Below, piece after piece: positions 62,253 through 64,000 of a DNA stretch of 64,000 bases. This DNA is from Neobacillus endophyticus (lineage in GTDB: Bacteria; Bacillota; Bacilli; Bacillales; Cytobacillaceae). The DNA lies in assembly GCF_013248975.1 (NCBI RefSeq), contig NZ_JABRWH010000001.1:2748001-2812000 (forward strand). Reading direction: 5' to 3'. The translations under genes and the position numbers were made by a program. The notes below the pieces were generated by a model that made no database searches, was not told the DNA's origin, and saw only the letters and a program-made list of their open reading frames with translations. How positions within the stretch are numbered: the first letter of the stretch is position 1; each line of letters opens with the position of its first letter.

Positions 62253-63935
62253 GTGAAGAAGTCAAAACTTTCACTATTATTAGCATCAACACTAGCTACA
62301 AGCATGTTCTTGGGCGCTTGTTCTAGTGGCTCAAGCAACAATAGCAGTTCAAAAAATACAAGCTCCGCAGGAAAGCTTGCTGACAAACAAGTTATTAATG
62401 TTTTGGAATCTGCCGAAATTCCTAATTTGGATAGCGTAATGAACGAAGACGTTCTTGGCAGTGAAATCCTTTCTCAAGTAAATGCTGGTTTATATCGTTT
62501 GGATCAGTCGGGTACAAAGGTAATCCCAGATCTTGCAGTAGGGGATCCGGAATATAATGCGGATAAAACAGTATTAACGATTAAATTAAGAAAAGATGCA
62601 AAATGGTCAAATGGTGACCCTGTAACTGCCAAAGACTTTGTTTATGCTTGGCAACGCGGAATTGATCCAAAAACGGCATCACCATATGTTCCATATATGA
62701 TGGATGATAAAATCAAAAATGCAACCGCAATCAGTGAAAATAAAGCGCCAGTTTCATCTTTAGGCATTAAAGCTGTAGATGATTATACGTTGCAAGTCAC
62801 TTTAGAGAAACCGCTTCCGTATATTAGTTCATTATTAACATTCACAGCATTCTATCCGCAAAACCAAAAGTATGTTGAAGCACAAGGTGCAAACTATGCA
62901 AAAGATGCTTCCCACCTGCTTTTTAATGGTCCTTTTAAATTGACAAAGTGGGAAGGCACTGCAGCTGACCAATGGACATTAGAAAAGAATGCTGATTACT
63001 GGGATGCAAAAGACGTTACATTACAACAAGTTAATTTTAACGTTGTAAAGGATCCACAAGCAGCTGTTAATGCCTATACGGCAGGGCAAGCGGAAATTAC
63101 ACCAAGACTTGCTTCATCAGCAATTATTTCGCAATATCAAGGTTCTAAAGACTTAATGCAATATCTTGAGCCATCTTTGTGGTGGTTAAAAATGAACGAA
63201 AATAACCCAGTTTTGAAAAATCTCAATATCCGTAAGGCAATTGGTTTAGCAATTGATAGAAAAGCATATGTGAATAACGTATTAGCAAACGGTTCAGTTG
63301 AGGCCAACTATATTGTGCCCAAGGAATTTGCTAAGAATCCGTCTACTGATAAATTCTTCCGTGATGATGCAGGTACATATCTGCAAACAGATAAAGCACA
63401 AGCTAAGAAGTTATGGGAACAAGGTTTAAAAGAACTAGGCAAAACATCAGTAACATTCACTTTTGTTGGTCAAGATACTGAAACTGCCAAGAAAGAGGAA
63501 GCTTTCATCAAAGATCAATTGGAGAAAACTCTTCCTGGCTTAACGGTTAATATTCAAAGTGTTCCGTTTAAAATCCGTATTGACCGCGAAGATAAACAAG
63601 ATTACGATATCATTTTCAGTGGTTGGGGACCAGACTATGATGACCCAATGACATTCATGGACCTCTTCTTAACTGGCGGTGGTCAAAACCACATGAGCTA
63701 TAGTGATCCAAAATATGATCAATTGGTTAAAGCTGCTCAAACTACTTTAGCTACTGATCCGAATAAGCGCTGGAAAGCTCTCCAAGACGCTGAGAAAGTT
63801 CTATTAGAAGACGATGCAGCATTGGCACCACTTTATCAGCGTTCTGTTAACATTTTAGTAAATCCTAAAGTAAAAGGTTTACAACATAATGCTTATTCTG
63901 ATTTCAGTTACGAGTGGGTAAAAGTTTACAAATAA
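62253..63935 (+). CDS. oppA: Oligopeptide-binding lipoprotein OppA
   Basis: A 560-residue peptide-binding lipoprotein of family 5. The signal peptide ends in lipobox LGAC (Cys23) followed by a serine/asparagine-rich linker. The start is GTG after GGGAGG. Features: KDAKWSNGDPVTAKDFVYAW, GPFKLTKWEG and FSGWGPDYDDPMTFMDLFL. In B. subtilis oppA opens the opp operon (oppABCDF), which imports peptides and Phr signalling peptides. A strong hairpin directly after oppA would reduce read-through into oppB, if oppB follows outside the window. Confidence 0.93.
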   Translation: MKKSKLSLLLASTLATSMFLGACSSGSSNNSSSKNTSSAGKLADKQVINVLESAEIPNLDSVMNEDVLGSEILSQVNAGLYRLDQSGTKVIPDLAVGDPEYNADKTVLTIKLRKDAKWSNGDPVTAKDFVYAWQRGIDPKTASPYVPYMMDDKIKNATAISENKAPVSSLGIKAVDDYTLQVTLEKPLPYISSLLTFTAFYPQNQKYVEAQGANYAKDASHLLFNGPFKLTKWEGTAADQWTLEKNADYWDAKDVTLQQVNFNVVKDPQAAVNAYTAGQAEITPRLASSAIISQYQGSKDLMQYLEPSLWWLKMNENNPVLKNLNIRKAIGLAIDRKAYVNNVLANGSVEANYIVPKEFAKNPSTDKFFRDDAGTYLQTDKAQAKKLWEQGLKELGKTSVTFTFVGQDTETAKKEEAFIKDQLEKTLPGLTVNIQSVPFKIRIDREDKQDYDIIFSGWGPDYDDPMTFMDLFLTGGGQNHMSYSDPKYDQLVKAAQTTLATDPNKRWKALQDAEKVLLEDDAALAPLYQRSVNILVNPKVKGLQHNAYSDFSYEWVKVYK

Positions 63936-63953
63936 TTAGCATTTTAATCAAAT

Positions 63954-63988
63954 AAAAAGAGAGTATATTAACAATATACTCTCTTTTT
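63954..63988 (+). terminator. oppA terminator or attenuator
   Basis: A 16-bp perfect stem (AAAAAGAGAGTATATT at 63954-63969 with AATATACTCTCTTTTT at 63973-63988). Strong, with A and T runs on both sides. Confidence 0.87.
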
Positions 63989-64000
63989 ACCTGTAACAGA

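Overview
The window is 64 kb of ordinary-looking chromosome from a low-GC, endospore-forming Gram-positive of the family Bacillaceae. Evidence for this is a complete gerPABCDEF spore-germination set, ComK and Med competence genes, AddAB instead of RecBCD, a T-box leader before trpS, strong GGAGG ribosome sites, and a gene order that follows Bacillus subtilis through several blocks (ecsC-yhaA-hmoB-hemEHY; yhfI-lplJ-lcfB-yhfN-comK; sipV-addBA; gerP-yisK-yisN-asnO; yitK-yitL; yitS-yitT...yitU-yitV-yitW; yjzC...yjzD-yjaU-yjaV-med-fabH-fabF-yjaZ-app-yjbA-trpS-oppA). It is not B. subtilis itself: ClpB is present, comZ and ipi are absent at their usual places, and an anaerobic-metabolism block replaces what B. 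subtilis has between yitW and yjzC. A Neobacillus- or Mesobacillus-like soil bacillus able to respire without oxygen is my inference, not proven. I see no tRNA or rRNA gene, prophage, transposase or CRISPR array.

Layout. 0-8.3 kb: ecsC, an M20 amidohydrolase, a heme monooxygenase, the last three steps of heme synthesis by the coproporphyrin route (hemE, hemH, hemY), a metallo-hydrolase and lipoate ligase. 8.4-12.8 kb: acyl-CoA ligase under a FadR operator, an M48 membrane protease, comK. 13.1-22.2 kb: LCP-family wall enzyme, signal peptidase, addB-addA. 22.3-31.3 kb: gerP operon (minus strand), yisK, yisN, asnO, an SDR oxidoreductase, YajQ, CvfB and small proteins. 31.3-36.2 kb: DegV, YitT, a secreted small protein, two tiny coupled ORFs, a Cof-type phosphatase, an esterase, and the Fe-S assembly factor YitW. 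36.2-43.2 kb: radical SAM/SPASM protein, two Fnr paralogues, MoaA, the Fe-S repair protein ScdA/RIC, MoeA and MobB. 43.4-52.3 kb: yjzC, clpB with a CtsR operator, yjzD, yjaU, yjaV, med, fabH-fabF with a FapR operator. 52.3-64 kb: a patch of dispersed repeats, yjaZ, the app oligopeptide transporter, yjbA, trpS with T-box, a membrane protein and oppA.

The most informative signal is regulatory. Four promoters in the anaerobic block (radical SAM gene, moaA, scdA, moeA) each carry a sequence resembling the Fnr site TGTGA-N6-TCACA, and in all four the site centre lies exactly 29.5 bases upstream of the first base of the -10 hexamer, i.e. about -41.5 from the transcription start, the class II activator position. 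With two adjacent genes for Bacillus-type Fnr proteins that keep the C-terminal cysteine cluster, this looks like a compact oxygen-responsive regulon that makes molybdenum cofactor, repairs Fe-S centres and expresses a radical SAM maturase of unknown product. Operators for FadR, CtsR and FapR, ComK-box-like sites upstream of comK and a Fur-like site between heme synthesis and heme breakdown genes can also be read directly. A family of dispersed repeats whose 3' part is a terminator hairpin occurs at three places.
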